From [Chlorobium] sp. 445 (GTDB taxonomy: Bacteria > Bacteroidota > Chlorobiia > Chlorobiales > Thermochlorobacteraceae), in assembly GCA_002763895.1 (NCBI GenBank), contig NSLH01000004.1:1-64000 (forward strand): DNA of 64,000 bases. Reading direction: 5' to 3'. A program made the translations under genes and the position numbers. This document shows positions 18,889-28,499 of the stretch, piece after piece; position 1 is the stretch's first letter, and each line of letters begins with the position of its first letter. The notes below the pieces were generated by a model. That model was not told the DNA's origin. It saw only the letters and a list, made by a program, of their open reading frames with translations, and searched no databases.

Positions 18889-20001
18889 ATGCCTGAGGAC
18901 ATTAACAACGCCTCGTCTGCGGAGAATCCCGAAGATGCGTCGCAAAATGTGCCCGAAAACTTAGAGCCGCTGCCTGCCACAAGTGACCCCATGGCAGGGA
19001 TGTTTCCCAAAAAAGGTCGAGGCATTGGGGCTTTGATTTTTGTTATCTGTGTCTCTGCACTTTTTGGCTATGCGGCGCTGCTCGCCAATTTGCCACGTGA
19101 GCGCCCACCAGCCGATGAATTGCCTGCATCAGTGCGCATGCGCCTTTCTGGCTTGCCGCTCAATGCGAATGTGCTGGTCTATCTCGGCTTGAAAGAAATT
19201 CGTCAGTCGGAGTTTTGGCAAACCTTTGTGCCCGATTCTCTTAAAGAACAATTGCTTGCCGATACTTCCACAGCTATCGGTCGCTTCGCTAACTTGATGC
19301 AATTTAACTTTGCACAAGATGTTGATACCGCTATCTATGCTGAAGTTAATCAGTATGGCGAAATCAATACCTCGCTAGCGATACTTATCGGGCGTTTCAA
19401 CTCAGCACGCTTTAAGCATCTGGCTGCAACGGCGCTCGATAGCATTCGCTCTGGCGACAGACTCGCTTACCAACTTGACACTGTGCTCTGGTGTGCAAAA
19501 GTCAGCGAGAGCGAACTTGCCCTTTCAAGTCATGCAGATGTGCTTGCTAACTATCTTCAACCTAGAGCAAATTTTTGGACGACCGATTCCACGATGACGC
19601 CGCTTATTGAGCGCGTACAGCATAAATCTCACTTCTGGTTAGCCTTAGGCTCTGCACGCTGGGCATTTGGGGCTATGCGTGGGCTTACAACCGGCAATCA
19701 AGACATGCAAGGCATGGGCAACATTCGCAACATTCGCCAACTTGTGCTCTCGCTTCGACTTACGGATGGCATTGAAGGACAATCGGAATGGATTTATGAA
19801 AATCGAGCCGCTGCCTTCTTTGCAGGCGGCTTGATTGGCATCACACTCTGGGTTACAAAGAACTTCAGCCAGCGACAAAGTGAGAGTATTAAGCGCATCG
19901 TAGGCGCCATTGAGTTCAAACAAAATCTTGAAGCTCTGATGTTTAGTGCCAATTTTCCTAAAGCCTTGCTGGAAGAACTACGGCAAAGCAAACAAGACTG
20001 A
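18889..20001 (+). CDS. Membrane-anchored protein of unknown function
   Basis: 370 residues, unrecognised. It has a 50-residue acidic, disordered cytoplasmic N-terminus, one transmembrane helix (GALIFVICVSALFGYAALLA, about 46-65) and a soluble C-terminal region of about 300 residues, probably periplasmic. The body has alternating strands and helices with repeated phrases such as LPLNANVLVYLGLKEI and YAEVNQYGEINTSLAILIGRF. The topology recalls DUF3352-like proteins, but I cannot assign it. The start is supported by a strong ribosome binding site AAAGGAG at 18875-18881. Confidence 0.7.
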   Translation: MPEDINNASSAENPEDASQNVPENLEPLPATSDPMAGMFPKKGRGIGALIFVICVSALFGYAALLANLPRERPPADELPASVRMRLSGLPLNANVLVYLGLKEIRQSEFWQTFVPDSLKEQLLADTSTAIGRFANLMQFNFAQDVDTAIYAEVNQYGEINTSLAILIGRFNSARFKHLAATALDSIRSGDRLAYQLDTVLWCAKVSESELALSSHADVLANYLQPRANFWTTDSTMTPLIERVQHKSHFWLALGSARWAFGAMRGLTTGNQDMQGMGNIRNIRQLVLSLRLTDGIEGQSEWIYENRAAAFFAGGLIGITLWVTKNFSQRQSESIKRIVGAIEFKQNLEALMFSANFPKALLEELRQSKQD

Positions 20002-20056
20002 CTAGGATTTTTCATTTACTATTCAACACAGCTCATCACTAATTAACTTAAACTGC

Positions 20057-20590
20057 TTGCACATGTTATCAGTCTTTTCACTTCGCTTGCTTGTTAGCTC
20101 ATTTGTCTTGCTTTACCTCACTGGGTGCGCTGCCAAACCTAATGATACCGCCTTGAAAGTTGGCGATATGGCACCTGACTTTGAACTCAAAGCAGACGAT
20201 GGGCGCACTGTAAAGCTCTCTGATTACAAGGACAAAACCGTTGTGCTCTTTTTCTACCCCAAAGATGAAACACCGGGCTGCACGAAGGAAGCCTGTGCGT
20301 TTCGCGACACCTACGATGACTTCAAAGCTGCTGGCATTGAGGTCTTCGGTATTAGCGTCGATAACATCGACTCACATCAAGCCTTCAAGAAAAAGCAAAA
20401 TCTCAACTTCACGCTGCTCTCCGATGAGACAAAAGACGTCTCCAAGAAGTATGGTGTCCTTGGTCTGATGGGCTATTCGCAACGCGTTACCTTTCTGATT
20501 GGTAAAGGTGGCATCATTAAGAAAATTTTCAAGGATGTCAACCCAGAGCAGCACGCCAAAGAAGTGCTGGAAATTGCAAAAGCGGTGTAA
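20057..20590 (+). CDS. bcp: Peroxiredoxin of the BCP/PrxQ type, lipoprotein
   Basis: A 177-residue thiol peroxidase that reduces hydroperoxides. The AhpC/TSA domain shows FFYPKDETPGCTKEAC, with the peroxidatic cysteine near residue 75 and a second cysteine five residues later, the PrxQ arrangement. The unusual part is the N-terminus: a hydrophobic stretch ending LTGC (Cys 24) is a lipobox, so this copy should be a periplasm-facing lipoprotein rather than cytoplasmic. Its reductant in the periplasm is not encoded nearby. Confidence 0.9.
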   Translation: MHMLSVFSLRLLVSSFVLLYLTGCAAKPNDTALKVGDMAPDFELKADDGRTVKLSDYKDKTVVLFFYPKDETPGCTKEACAFRDTYDDFKAAGIEVFGISVDNIDSHQAFKKKQNLNFTLLSDETKDVSKKYGVLGLMGYSQRVTFLIGKGGIIKKIFKDVNPEQHAKEVLEIAKAV

Positions 20591-20598
20591 CATTGGCG

Positions 20599-20712
20599 AT
20601 GCTCTCTTCACATCCTCAATCCCACGGGCTTCAAATCACGCCAGTCTCTGATGCAACAACGGGCGCGAGCACTTACGCTGTTTTGAATGATCCTCTGGAT
20701 GACACACTATGA
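20599..20712 (+). CDS. Possible 37-codon leader ORF overlapping the next start
   Basis: ATG at 20599 opens a 37-codon frame whose TGA overlaps the ATG of the oxidoreductase as ATGA. Such overlap usually means translational coupling. There is no ribosome binding site and no recognisable domain, so it may be chance. Confidence 0.2.
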   Translation: MLSSHPQSHGLQITPVSDATTGASTYAVLNDPLDDTL

Positions 20713-21668
20713 GAAAAGTCATCATTTCAAATGGGCGCTTTGAGCTTATCGAAGTGCCTCTTCCTGACTTATGTGACGATGAAGTTGAAATTGAAGTCAA
20801 AGCAGCAGGCGTGAATTTTGCAGACATCAAAATCCGAAAAGGCTATACACCGAAACCTGACATTCCGCCGCCCGGCTTTGGCTACGAAGTCGCTGGCATT
20901 GTTACACGCACTGGACGCGATGCACATCGCTTTGCAATTGGCGACAAAGTCTTTGCAGTCTCGCACTATGGCGGCGGCTACGCAGAGCGCGTTGTGATGC
21001 CCGAGTTTAGCGTCTTTCGCTTACCTGTGCATATGAGTTTCGAGGAAGGTGCCGCATTTCCTGTTGCGTTTCAAACAGCCTATCACTTACTCAAGACTGC
21101 TGCACAGGTTCAGCCTGGCAACACCGTTCTCATTCATGCTGCGGGCGGCGCAACCGGCACAGCGCTGGTACAACTTGCCAAACTCTTCGGCTGCCGCATC
21201 ATCGCACTCTCTAGCTCCGATGAAAAACTCACGCGCGTTGCGGCATTGGGCGCAGATTTTACACTAAATTCTACTCTAGCTAACCTTCATGACCGCATCA
21301 AGCAACTTTCGCCAGAAGGCGTGAATGTGATTTTTGATGGCAATGCTGGTGCACACTTTGCTCAAAATTTTGAATGGCTTGCTATGCGCGGTAAAGTGGT
21401 GCTCTTTGGTAATAGCGCTGGAATGCCACCGCCGTTCGATCCCTACGACCTTGTCTATCGCTCTGCGCACCTCATTGGGTTTTCCATGCGCTCAATCACC
21501 GCAGAACCTGAACTGTATGCACGCACCTACCAAGACCTGCTCTTGTGGCACAAAGAAGGAAAGTGGAAAGCGCAGATTGGTCATCGCTTTAACTTGGCGG
21601 ATGTACAGCAAGCTCACGACTTACTGGAATCGCGCCAAAGCTATGGCAAAATTATCCTGATACCTTAG
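20709..21668 (+). CDS. Zinc-independent quinone oxidoreductase-like MDR protein
   Basis: A 319-residue medium-chain reductase. The GroES-like N-terminal domain contains GVNFADIKIRKG and GYEVAGIV; the NAD(P)-binding Rossmann motif is HAAGGATGTALVQLAK (about residues 143-158). The catalytic zinc-binding residues of alcohol dehydrogenases are absent, placing it with quinone oxidoreductase/crotonyl-type reductases that use NADPH. Substrate unknown. Its start overlaps a possible short leader ORF by ATGA. A strong terminator follows 36 bases after the stop. Confidence 0.88.
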   Translation: MRKVIISNGRFELIEVPLPDLCDDEVEIEVKAAGVNFADIKIRKGYTPKPDIPPPGFGYEVAGIVTRTGRDAHRFAIGDKVFAVSHYGGGYAERVVMPEFSVFRLPVHMSFEEGAAFPVAFQTAYHLLKTAAQVQPGNTVLIHAAGGATGTALVQLAKLFGCRIIALSSSDEKLTRVAALGADFTLNSTLANLHDRIKQLSPEGVNVIFDGNAGAHFAQNFEWLAMRGKVVLFGNSAGMPPPFDPYDLVYRSAHLIGFSMRSITAEPELYARTYQDLLLWHKEGKWKAQIGHRFNLADVQQAHDLLESRQSYGKIILIP

Positions 21669-21703
21669 TCGTGCGCACCATCTATCGCAGTGGTAACAAA
21701 AAA

Positions 21704-21723
21704 GCCTCAGGATAACCTGAGGC
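21704..21723 (+). terminator. Rho-independent terminator
   Basis: GCCTCAGG (21704-21711), loop ATAA, CCTGAGGC (21716-21723): a perfect 8-bp stem followed by TTTCTCGTTTCTTTTT. On the other strand it is followed by TTTTTTG, so it can also stop minus-strand transcripts from kdsB. It closes the plus-strand block that began near 16 kb. Confidence 0.9.
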
Positions 21724-21938
21724 TTTCTCGTTTCTTTTTCAGAAGCACTTCAAAATTCTCAATGCTTTTTATCGCCAAATTGGCAAGCAAAGGTTTGCTG
21801 CGCTTCACGACTGCATGTTGCACAGTCGATTTTGAAAAGTACTTCTCGTTGTCATAGTTGCCCTAACGCTTGAAAGAGCGCAAATGTGCGTACTGAAAAT
21901 TAACAAAGGATTTGAAAAAACAAACGGACTTTGAAAAA

Positions 21939-22680
21939 TTATGGCGCACTTTTGCTTATGAGCGCGCGGACTTTTTTTTAGATCTTCTGCTGTATCGACA
22001 GCTTGTGAATCGTGTGTTGTCAAAGCGCATTTAATCGCATACCCGTTTTCCAACAGCCGCAATTGCTCTAACCCCTCAATCTGCTCCAGCCTTGACGGAC
22101 GCAAGCGGCTGAAGGCATGTAGCGTTTTGCGCGTGTAGGCATAAATTCCGATGTGCTTATAGAATTTTGCGTGTGCCATCACATGGCGCGGATAAGGAAT
22201 TGCGCTGCGTGAAAAGTATAGTGCGTAACCATCTTTGTCCAGTACGACTTTGACGACACTGGGATTGTTCAGGAGCGTATTATCTCTGATTACCTTCACA
22301 AGTGTTGCACAGTCTGGCATCGGTGAAACAAGCATCTGTGCAATGACTTGGTCAATCATCTTTGGGTGAATGAGCGGTTCATCGCCTTGCACATTGACGA
22401 TAATCTCCGCATTGAGTTCTGCTGCAAGAAATGCGACTCTATCCGAACCGCTTTTGAGACGCTTCGGTGTTAAGCGCACCTCACAGCCAAATGGAGACAC
22501 CGCTTCAAGGATTTTTTTATCATCTACTGCCAGCACAACGGTGTCAGCTAGCTTTGCTTGCTTTGCGCGCTGATATGTGTGCACCACCAGCGGTTTGCCT
22601 GCCAGATCGGCAAGCATTTTTTCAGGTAAGCGTGTGGAGCGCAGGCGAGCGGGAATGACAATGGCAACTTTATGTTTCAT
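21939..22680 (-). CDS. kdsB: 3-deoxy-manno-octulosonate cytidylyltransferase (frameshift near the end)
   Basis: CMP-KDO synthetase, which activates KDO for lipopolysaccharide core synthesis. About 247 residues when restored. Motifs: [20 protein letters not shown] at the N-terminus, [22 protein letters not shown], and [20 protein letters not shown]. The C-terminal family ending [15 protein letters not shown] is recovered if the T run at 21972-21979 (plus strand) is seven rather than eight; the frame then stops at 21939. Without correction the frame runs on to 21805 with non-family sequence. Its start overlaps the dtd stop, so the genes are translationally coupled. 21730-21938 holds no gene. 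Confidence 0.93.
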
Positions 22681-23123
22681 TGCAAGGACTCGAGCAGAAT
22701 TGTAACAGGACCATCGTTGATGAGTTCCACTTGCATTGCCGCACCAAACTTTCCTGTTTGAATGTTCAGCGGGGAGCGTGTGCGTAGGGTGGCAACAAAA
22801 TGTTCATAGAGGGCTTCAGCATGCTCAGGACGTGCTGCATCTGTGAAACTTGGTCGATTGCCTTTGCGCGTGTCTGCATACAGTGTGAATTGTGAGACCA
22901 CCAGCACGCCACCACGAATATCTACAACGGATAGATTCATCTTTTCGGCATTGTCCTCGAAGATGCGCAAGGCTAATGTTTTTTCTGCAAGCCGTTCTGC
23001 GTCGCGTCTCGTATCGCTATGTGTCACACCAAGCAGCACCAGTAAGCCCTGCTGAATCTGCCCTACACACTCACCTTGCACGACCACTGCAGCACGCCGA
23101 ACGCGCTGAATTAAAGCTCTCAT
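22677..23123 (-). CDS. dtd: D-aminoacyl-tRNA deacylase
   Basis: A 148-residue proofreading enzyme that hydrolyses D-amino acids (and glycine) mischarged on tRNA. Family motifs: [15 protein letters not shown] at the N-terminus, [19 protein letters not shown] with the SQxT catalytic segment (about residues 77-80), and the cross-subunit motif NDGPVT near residue 135, which has the Gly-Pro pair that enforces chirality. Middle gene of a tightly overlapped trio with the upstream 95-aa protein and kdsB. Confidence 0.95.
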   Translation of the reverse strand: MRALIQRVRRAAVVVQGECVGQIQQGLLVLLGVTHSDTRRDAERLAEKTLALRIFEDNAEKMNLSVVDIRGGVLVVSQFTLYADTRKGNRPSFTDAARPEHAEALYEHFVATLRTRSPLNIQTGKFGAAMQVELINDGPVTILLESLQ

Positions 23124-23410
23124 TATTCAATGCGAAATCCGCCCCTTTGACAAAAGGTTATGAATTTTTGCAGGTGTAGTTTTTCAGAGTGTGGCACTGC
23201 TCGAAGTGCAAGCGTCAGGGCATCGGCAAGTGTGCGGGCATCTCTGTCGGAAATGGTATAGCCATCGTTGGAAAAGTAGCAGCGTTCCCATTCCAAGCTC
23301 GGCGCATCAAGTGGTCGCCAGCCATGCTCTTTAGCAAGCAAGAGCGTCTCTTCCCAGTGATGATTTGAAAAGTAGAAGCGTTCGAAGTTTTGTACCAAGT
23401 CAATTGCCAT
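23123..23410 (-). CDS. Small conserved-looking protein, function unknown
   Basis: 95 residues, no domain recognised. Rich in aromatic residues, including two similar phrases ([11 protein letters not shown] and [12 protein letters not shown]), with a helical C-terminal half. No signal peptide or membrane segment. Its stop overlaps the dtd start as TAATG, and an upstream neighbour lies eight bases away, so it is translated as part of the minus-strand operon. Coding status is well supported by this packing. Confidence 0.7.
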   Translation of the reverse strand: MAIDLVQNFERFYFSNHHWEETLLLAKEHGWRPLDAPSLEWERCYFSNDGYTISDRDARTLADALTLALRAVPHSEKLHLQKFITFCQRGGFRIE

Positions 23411-23418
23411 CTGTCGCT

Positions 23419-24150
23419 TTATCGTCGCAACTGCCGAAGAATTGCACGTTCGTCTAATTCTTCTACCAAGTTGCCTTTGTCATCATAGCGCTTGACGTGA
23501 ATTTTCTCACCCTCGCGGTAAGTGTTGATTTCCTCGAGTTTGCCCTCCTCAGAGTAGATGTACTCTTCACCATCACGACGCCCGTCTTTATAAGTTCGAT
23601 AGATTTTCATCAAACCATTGGCAGCATACTGCCGCCATTCTCCTGTGCGCTCGCCGTTCACATAGTTTTCCTCGATTTCCAGTGCACCGCTGTTGTGGTA
23701 GGTTCGCTTGGTACCTTCAAGCAAGCCTCTGGCATTGATTGCTGTCTCCTCGCGCAGGCGACCATTAGGGTGATAAAAGTAATACTTCACAAAAGAAATC
23801 AGTGTGTCGTTGCGGTAGGTTGCGCATGATTGAATTTTGCCATTTTCATAGAACTCGCACACTTTGCCCTGCCGTAGCCCATTGCGAAAGCGTGCTTCCG
23901 ACTTTAACTGTCCACTCTCATAATACTCACGGCGCACACTATCCATCTTGCCATTGATGTAGTATTCTTCTATGCGTACTTGTCCTTTCTCTGTGTATTC
24001 ACGAAAGAACCCGCTCGGGGTCTCACCGATATAAACCATCTCAGCACGAAGTTTGCCATTCGGATAGTAAAGTTTTTTCACCGTAGGCTGCTGCGCCAGC
24101 ACCAAGTCGTAGAGAAAGAAGCATAGCACAGCCAGAGCTAAAGTCCTCAT
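23419..24150 (-). CDS. Exported MORN-variant (YwqK-type) repeat protein
   Basis: 243 residues. An N-terminal signal peptide (LALAVLCFFLYDLVLAQ) is followed by about eight tandem repeats of roughly 23 residues with the core YxxGxLxxE or YxNGxxxG, for example YYESGQLKSEARFRNG and TYHNSGALEIEENYVNG. These are MORN-like antitoxin repeats, as in YwqK-type proteins, which are common and lineage-expanded in Bacteroidota. Despite the family name no toxin gene is adjacent. Likely periplasmic or surface; function unknown. Lies 27 bases downstream of gatC. Confidence 0.82.
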   Translation of the reverse strand: MRTLALAVLCFFLYDLVLAQQPTVKKLYYPNGKLRAEMVYIGETPSGFFREYTEKGQVRIEEYYINGKMDSVRREYYESGQLKSEARFRNGLRQGKVCEFYENGKIQSCATYRNDTLISFVKYYFYHPNGRLREETAINARGLLEGTKRTYHNSGALEIEENYVNGERTGEWRQYAANGLMKIYRTYKDGRRDGEEYIYSEEGKLEEINTYREGEKIHVKRYDDKGNLVEELDERAILRQLRR

Positions 24151-24177
24151 TGGTCGTCAAAATTTTGTGCAGCGCGT

Positions 24178-24474
24178 CTATTCCGATTGAGCAATGACTT
24201 TTGGAACTTTAAAGAATCGATCTTGAAAATCAGGTGCGTTTTTGAGTGCCTCCTCATTCGAGATAGACCCCGTAGGCACGTCATCACGCAAGACATTGAT
24301 ACGCTCATTCATGTTTTGAAGGGGCTCAACATGCGTTGTATCAATCTCATTGAGCTTCTCAACATATTTGAGAATCGTATTGAGCTCAGCTGTCATTTTC
24401 TCTTTCTCTGCCTGCGAGAAAGAGAGCTTTGCAAGCATTGCAATGTATTCTACATCCTTTTTTGATACCGCCAT
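24178..24474 (-). CDS. gatC: Asp/Glu-tRNA(Asn/Gln) amidotransferase subunit C
   Basis: A 98-residue subunit of GatCAB, which converts misacylated Glu-tRNA(Gln)/Asp-tRNA(Asn) to the amidated forms. The family pattern is clear: VEYIAMLAKLSFSQAEKEKM at the N-terminus, ILKYVEKLNEIDTTHVEPL in the middle, LRDDVP, and the C-terminal DRFFKVPKVI that wraps around GatA. gatA and gatB are not in the window. First gene of the minus-strand operon running to kdsB. Confidence 0.93.
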   Translation of the reverse strand: MAVSKKDVEYIAMLAKLSFSQAEKEKMTAELNTILKYVEKLNEIDTTHVEPLQNMNERINVLRDDVPTGSISNEEALKNAPDFQDRFFKVPKVIAQSE

Positions 24475-24615
24475 ATGCTCTGAATTTTCATAAAGCTACA
24501 CATTTGCGCCTTTTTGCAAAAGTGCTCTAAGACAACATTACACGCAACAACTTATACGTGCAGTGCACAAAACGTTTGAGCAGCGCCGTGCCGTTAAGGG
24601 GCAAAAGAATAAAAC

Positions 24616-25365
24616 ATGAAGTATGCCTTTTCTCTCATCGCAGTTCATGGCAACGGCGGTGGTGGATTTCGCTTTGAGCGCATTCAGCCCTTCATTCCAA
24701 GTGAAGTGAAGTTTCTTGCGCCCACACTGCCCGGGTTCGACCATGTAGCGCAAGATTACTCGCTGCGTACGCTCAAAGATTACGCTTTCAAATTGCATGA
24801 GATGATATACCATGCTCCGCGCCCTATTGTCATGCTCGGCACTGGCATCGGCGGCTCTATCGCTTTGGAATTTGTACAACACTTCGAATCCGACGTGCGC
24901 GCCTTGATTCTGCATGCACCAGTTGGCACGCGCCTCAAAACGCGGCTTTTTCCAAACTTGATGAAACCTCTGTGGATACGACGCCTTGGACAGCAGTTGT
25001 TTTCGTCAAAACTGACTCGCCCGATTTTCTCCGCCCTGCTGTTTGAATCACCACAAAACATTCCACCTGACTATGTGCAGCGATTTTTCGAAGCCTATCG
25101 GCACTGCGCTGCCTTCGCACAAATGTTTGACATTATTACCGATGAGTGGTTTCGTTCGCTGCGCCCTGTGCAGATACCCAGTGCACTGCTTTGGGGCGAA
25201 AAAGAGCGCGTCCTTACGCCTGACCAAGCCGCAGACTATCAAAAACTCTTGCCCAATAGTGTGATTCGACTCGTGCCAAACTGGAATCACTTTCCTATGA
25301 TTGAACAGCCTGAGGCATTTTCACGCCAAACGCTTAGTCTTGCGTATGAACTGCTTCGTAAGTAA
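24616..25365 (+). CDS. Alpha/beta-hydrolase fold protein lacking the nucleophile serine
   Basis: 249 residues with the alpha/beta-hydrolase core: oxyanion region IAVHGNGGGG (about 8-17), the nucleophile elbow at 75-80, an acid region LLWGEKERVL and a terminal histidine in NWNHFPMIEQPEAF. The elbow, normally GxSxGG, reads GTGIGG, so the catalytic serine is replaced by glycine. Either the protein is not a classical hydrolase or it uses another residue. The reading frame is intact around this point, so an indel does not explain it. Single gene, divergent from gatC. Confidence 0.8.
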   Translation: MKYAFSLIAVHGNGGGGFRFERIQPFIPSEVKFLAPTLPGFDHVAQDYSLRTLKDYAFKLHEMIYHAPRPIVMLGTGIGGSIALEFVQHFESDVRALILHAPVGTRLKTRLFPNLMKPLWIRRLGQQLFSSKLTRPIFSALLFESPQNIPPDYVQRFFEAYRHCAAFAQMFDIITDEWFRSLRPVQIPSALLWGEKERVLTPDQAADYQKLLPNSVIRLVPNWNHFPMIEQPEAFSRQTLSLAYELLRK

Positions 25366-25484
25366 AGCCAAAGTTCTCGTCTGCTATTGTCTGACCGAAG
25401 TGCGTTTTGAATTTGCTTTTCTAATGCTTGCACTATTGCGCTGCACCGCCGAGTCACGATAACAGAGAAAATCTCGACGGGAGT

Positions 25485-25492
25485 TATCTTTG
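25485..25492 (+). promoter_or_regulatory. Candidate -7 box (TAnnTTTG) for asd
   Basis: TATCTTTG lies 73 bases before the asd ATG, in a 200-base gap (25366-25565) that holds no ORF. It matches the Bacteroidota -7 consensus; no convincing TTG at -33. Confidence 0.35.
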
Positions 25493-25565
25493 CACTTCAT
25501 TTCAATTTCGTTTCCTTCGGGCATTTGCTCGAGACACTATTTTGTAGGATAATTTCATTTTTTTT

Positions 25566-26596
25566 ATGCCAGAGACTTACAAAGTTGCCGTGTTAGGCGC
25601 AACAGGCTTGGTTGGTCGCACCATGCTTGCCTGTCTATCAGAGCGTCATTTTCCTATCAGCGAGCTCGTACTGCTTGCCAGTGAGCGTTCGATAGGTCAA
25701 ACGCTTGACTTCAACGGAAAGTCCTATCAGGTTCAGACGCCCTCTGCGGAAGTCTTTGCCAGTGTGGATATTGCACTTTTCTCTGCTGGTGCAGCCGCTA
25801 GCAAAGTCTGGGCGCCAATTGCTGCTTCACAAGGCGCAATTGTTATTGACAACTCTTCTGCGTTTCGCTTGCAGCCTGAGGTTCCGCTGGTTGTGCCCGA
25901 AGTCAATGCAGAAAAGATATTTGATGCTTCTGGGCGCGCTGCGCCTATCATTGCCAATCCAAATTGCTCCACGATACAACTTGTCGTGGTCTTGAAGCCT
26001 TTGCATGAGCGCTACAAAATTTGCCGCGTTGTGGTCTCGACTTATCAATCCGTTACAGGAAAAGGTAAGAAAGGCTTAGAGGCACTTGAAGCTGAACTTG
26101 CTGGAGCAAAGCCTGAGCAATATGTGCACTTTCACCCAATTGCGTTTAATGTTGTGCCGCAAATCGATGAGTTTGTGGAGCATGGCTATACCAAAGAAGA
26201 GATGAAGATGATTAACGAGACCCAAAAATTATGGGCGATGACTCGATACAAGTTTCGCCGACAACTGTGCGCGTACCCGTTTATGGCGGACACAGTGAAG
26301 CGGTCAACATTGAGTTTGAACATGAGTTTGAGCTTGACGAAGTGCGCTCACTGCTTGCCTCTGCACCGGGTGTTGTGCTCAAAGATAACCCTGCCGAGCG
26401 GCTCTATCCGATGCCCATTGACTGCTACGGTCGCGATGAAGTTTTTGTCGGCAGAGTGCGGCGCGACCTCTCACAGCCGAAGAGTTTGAACCTGTGGATT
26501 GTTGCTGATAACCTACGCAAGGGCGCTGCCACCAATGCTGTGCAAATTGCTGAACATCTTGTCGGAAAGTTGAAGCCAAAATCACAGTTAGATTAA
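25566..26596 (+). CDS. asd: Aspartate-semialdehyde dehydrogenase (frameshift in this sequence)
   Basis: About 344 residues when restored. The enzyme reduces aspartyl phosphate to aspartate semialdehyde on the way to lysine, threonine and methionine. Motifs: AVLGATGLVGRTML (NADP loop), VIDNSSAFR, the catalytic cysteine in NPNCSTIQL (about residue 134), and in the second frame RVPVYGGHSEAVN with the active-site histidine. The break is the A run at 26224-26228: six A instead of five gives NETQKIMGDDSIQVS. Convergent with the minus-strand membrane cluster. Confidence 0.94.
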
Positions 26597-26648
26597 ACTT
26601 GCACACGATGATGCACGACGCATGAATTTGCTGCACACTTCTGCACAC

Positions 26649-28499
26649 TTATAGTTGTCGTTCTGCCCACAGGTAGCCTGCGGCTATTACAAATAGCATG
26701 AAGAACCACCACTGTGGCACAGCTCGACGCACCTCTACCACATCAGTTTGAACGCTCTGCCGCCCCTGCGTTTGTGCAAAGTCGTGTGTTGCATTTTGCA
26801 TTTCCGCTCGACGGCACGAGAGCCATTCGCCACTTGTGTGCACATAAAATGCAACCGAAGCACTATCAGACTCACCTATGCGCCAGATGCGATGCCATCC
26901 TTGTTCGCGTGGCCAAAATACCGTCTCCCAAAGTGATGACTCTACAAGCGATTGCTTGAAGAATACGCTATCGCTTTTGCCACTCGGATACGCAATGAGC
27001 CCAATTGGTTTCGGTGAGTGCGTGCGCAGTGTCAGCTTGCATGGTAAATCCACTGTTGGCAGTGATGTTACCATTCGCCACATGTCTGTTTGTGCTTGCG
27101 CTCGTGAGAGGTGTCTCAGGGTGTAACTCCAATACTCAGCGTAGAGCGAGCTTTTGCCTTCTAATGCCCAACGAAAGGTCTCTTCGACAATGCTTACAGC
27201 TACTTTGCCCAGCCCTCTTGTCCCCACTATCACTAACGGATGGCTTGCTTCATCGCGTATCCAGACTTCAGTGGCAAATCCGGCTTGCAGTCGAACTGGT
27301 GCAACTGGCAAGGCTGAACTTACCGAGACCTGAGATGACAAGCCGTGCAGTTTTGCAAAACGCGCTTGATTTTTTGCGGGCGTACTTTCAAGAATCCTAA
27401 GAAAAAATCATTTGCTTTGGCTTGACCTGCTGTTGGCGGTTCAGAGAGTGCAATCAAAAGTCCCAATCCATTTTCAATAGCTTGTTGCAATGCTGTTTGC
27501 TCTCTTGCACTGAGACTTGCAAGTGTCTCAAAATCCACAATTGCGACATCGAACTTATCGAGCACTGCTGTGCTCAAGCGCTCGAGTGCAAGAGGAGACA
27601 TGTTCAAAAATTCGGTAAGTGCCTTGCCACGACTGATGGTGCTGCGCAGTGCCAACGCATTACCTGTTGCAGCTGCCCACTGTTTCAAGGTTCTGGTTTC
27701 AAAATTTGGTGCGCGCTCCACAATCAACATGCGTATTGGCGCTGGCTTGCGTACGCTGATGGGGATACTCTCTGCGCAGAGGGTATCACGTGCTGAGCGA
27801 ATGGCATAAAGTGTGTAGCACCACTCACCAGCTTGCTTTGGCGTGGTTATAAGCTCAAATGGTAACTTTCCTTCACCTACAAGTAGCAGGGAATCGCTGC
27901 GCATGCCACTGCCTTCAAGATATAGCCAGAGTGAGTCGTAGCGCAGGGCGTGCCAAGTGCCTTGAATTTGTAGCTGCTCTCCGAGCGCAATGTGCTTCGG
28001 AAATGATACAAAGACCATCCCTTCTGGTAACGCATTCAGATGCAGTGTCAATGTAACAGTCTCAAGCGTCTCTAGTTCATCGGGACGCAAGCCGTCACCG
28101 AAGAGGTGTAAGCGCTGAAGTTGTGGATACTGACGTTGCAGCATCGCTACATTCGGGAGCAGTTTCACACCTGAAAGTTCATCTGTACTGCTTGCACGAG
28201 GAAGCATAAAAACGCTCTGCAGGTCGCAGTGAATCGGTAGCAGCTTGAACGTGCTTTGCTGAAACATGAGATGTCAGTAGAAATGCATCGCGCGGGCGTT
28301 CTTGGGTAAGATACATTGGTTCTAAACACAGCAGTGCCAGTGAGAGTATTGCTGTAAAAGTTGCTGCAAGACGCCATAGTAGTTGGCGCTTGTTTTCGCG
28401 CCGAATTTCTAGAAATGCAAGGTATGCAAACAGCATGGCTGCTATGAGCCAAATTGTCGACTGCCACATGCCGTTCAATACAAATTCCACAGCACTCAC
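26649..28499 (-). CDS. Membrane protein of the BatA-type cluster (two frameshifts)
   Basis: About 617 residues when restored. The N-terminus has two membrane helices (TIWLIAAMLFAYLAFL and a second ending LSLALLCLEP); the large middle is periplasmic with beta-rich Ig-like segments; one helix closes the C-terminus (WWFFMLFVIAAGYLWAE). Two indels split it into three frames: the plus-strand A run 28208-28212 (four expected) and the T run 27370-27375 (seven expected). Correcting both gives one continuous frame. The start overlaps the stop of the preceding gene by ATGA. The arrangement matches conserved membrane proteins found beside BatA in Bacteroidota; function not established. Confidence 0.72.

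Noticed and set aside
21730-22020. Extended C-terminus of kdsB to 21805
   Set aside because: The extra residues are non-family sequence after a T-run overcall; the corrected frame stops at 21939.
23419-24150. Toxin-antitoxin system, from the YwqK antitoxin family name
   Set aside because: The protein is exported, no toxin gene is adjacent and the repeats are lineage-expanded in Bacteroidota without toxins.
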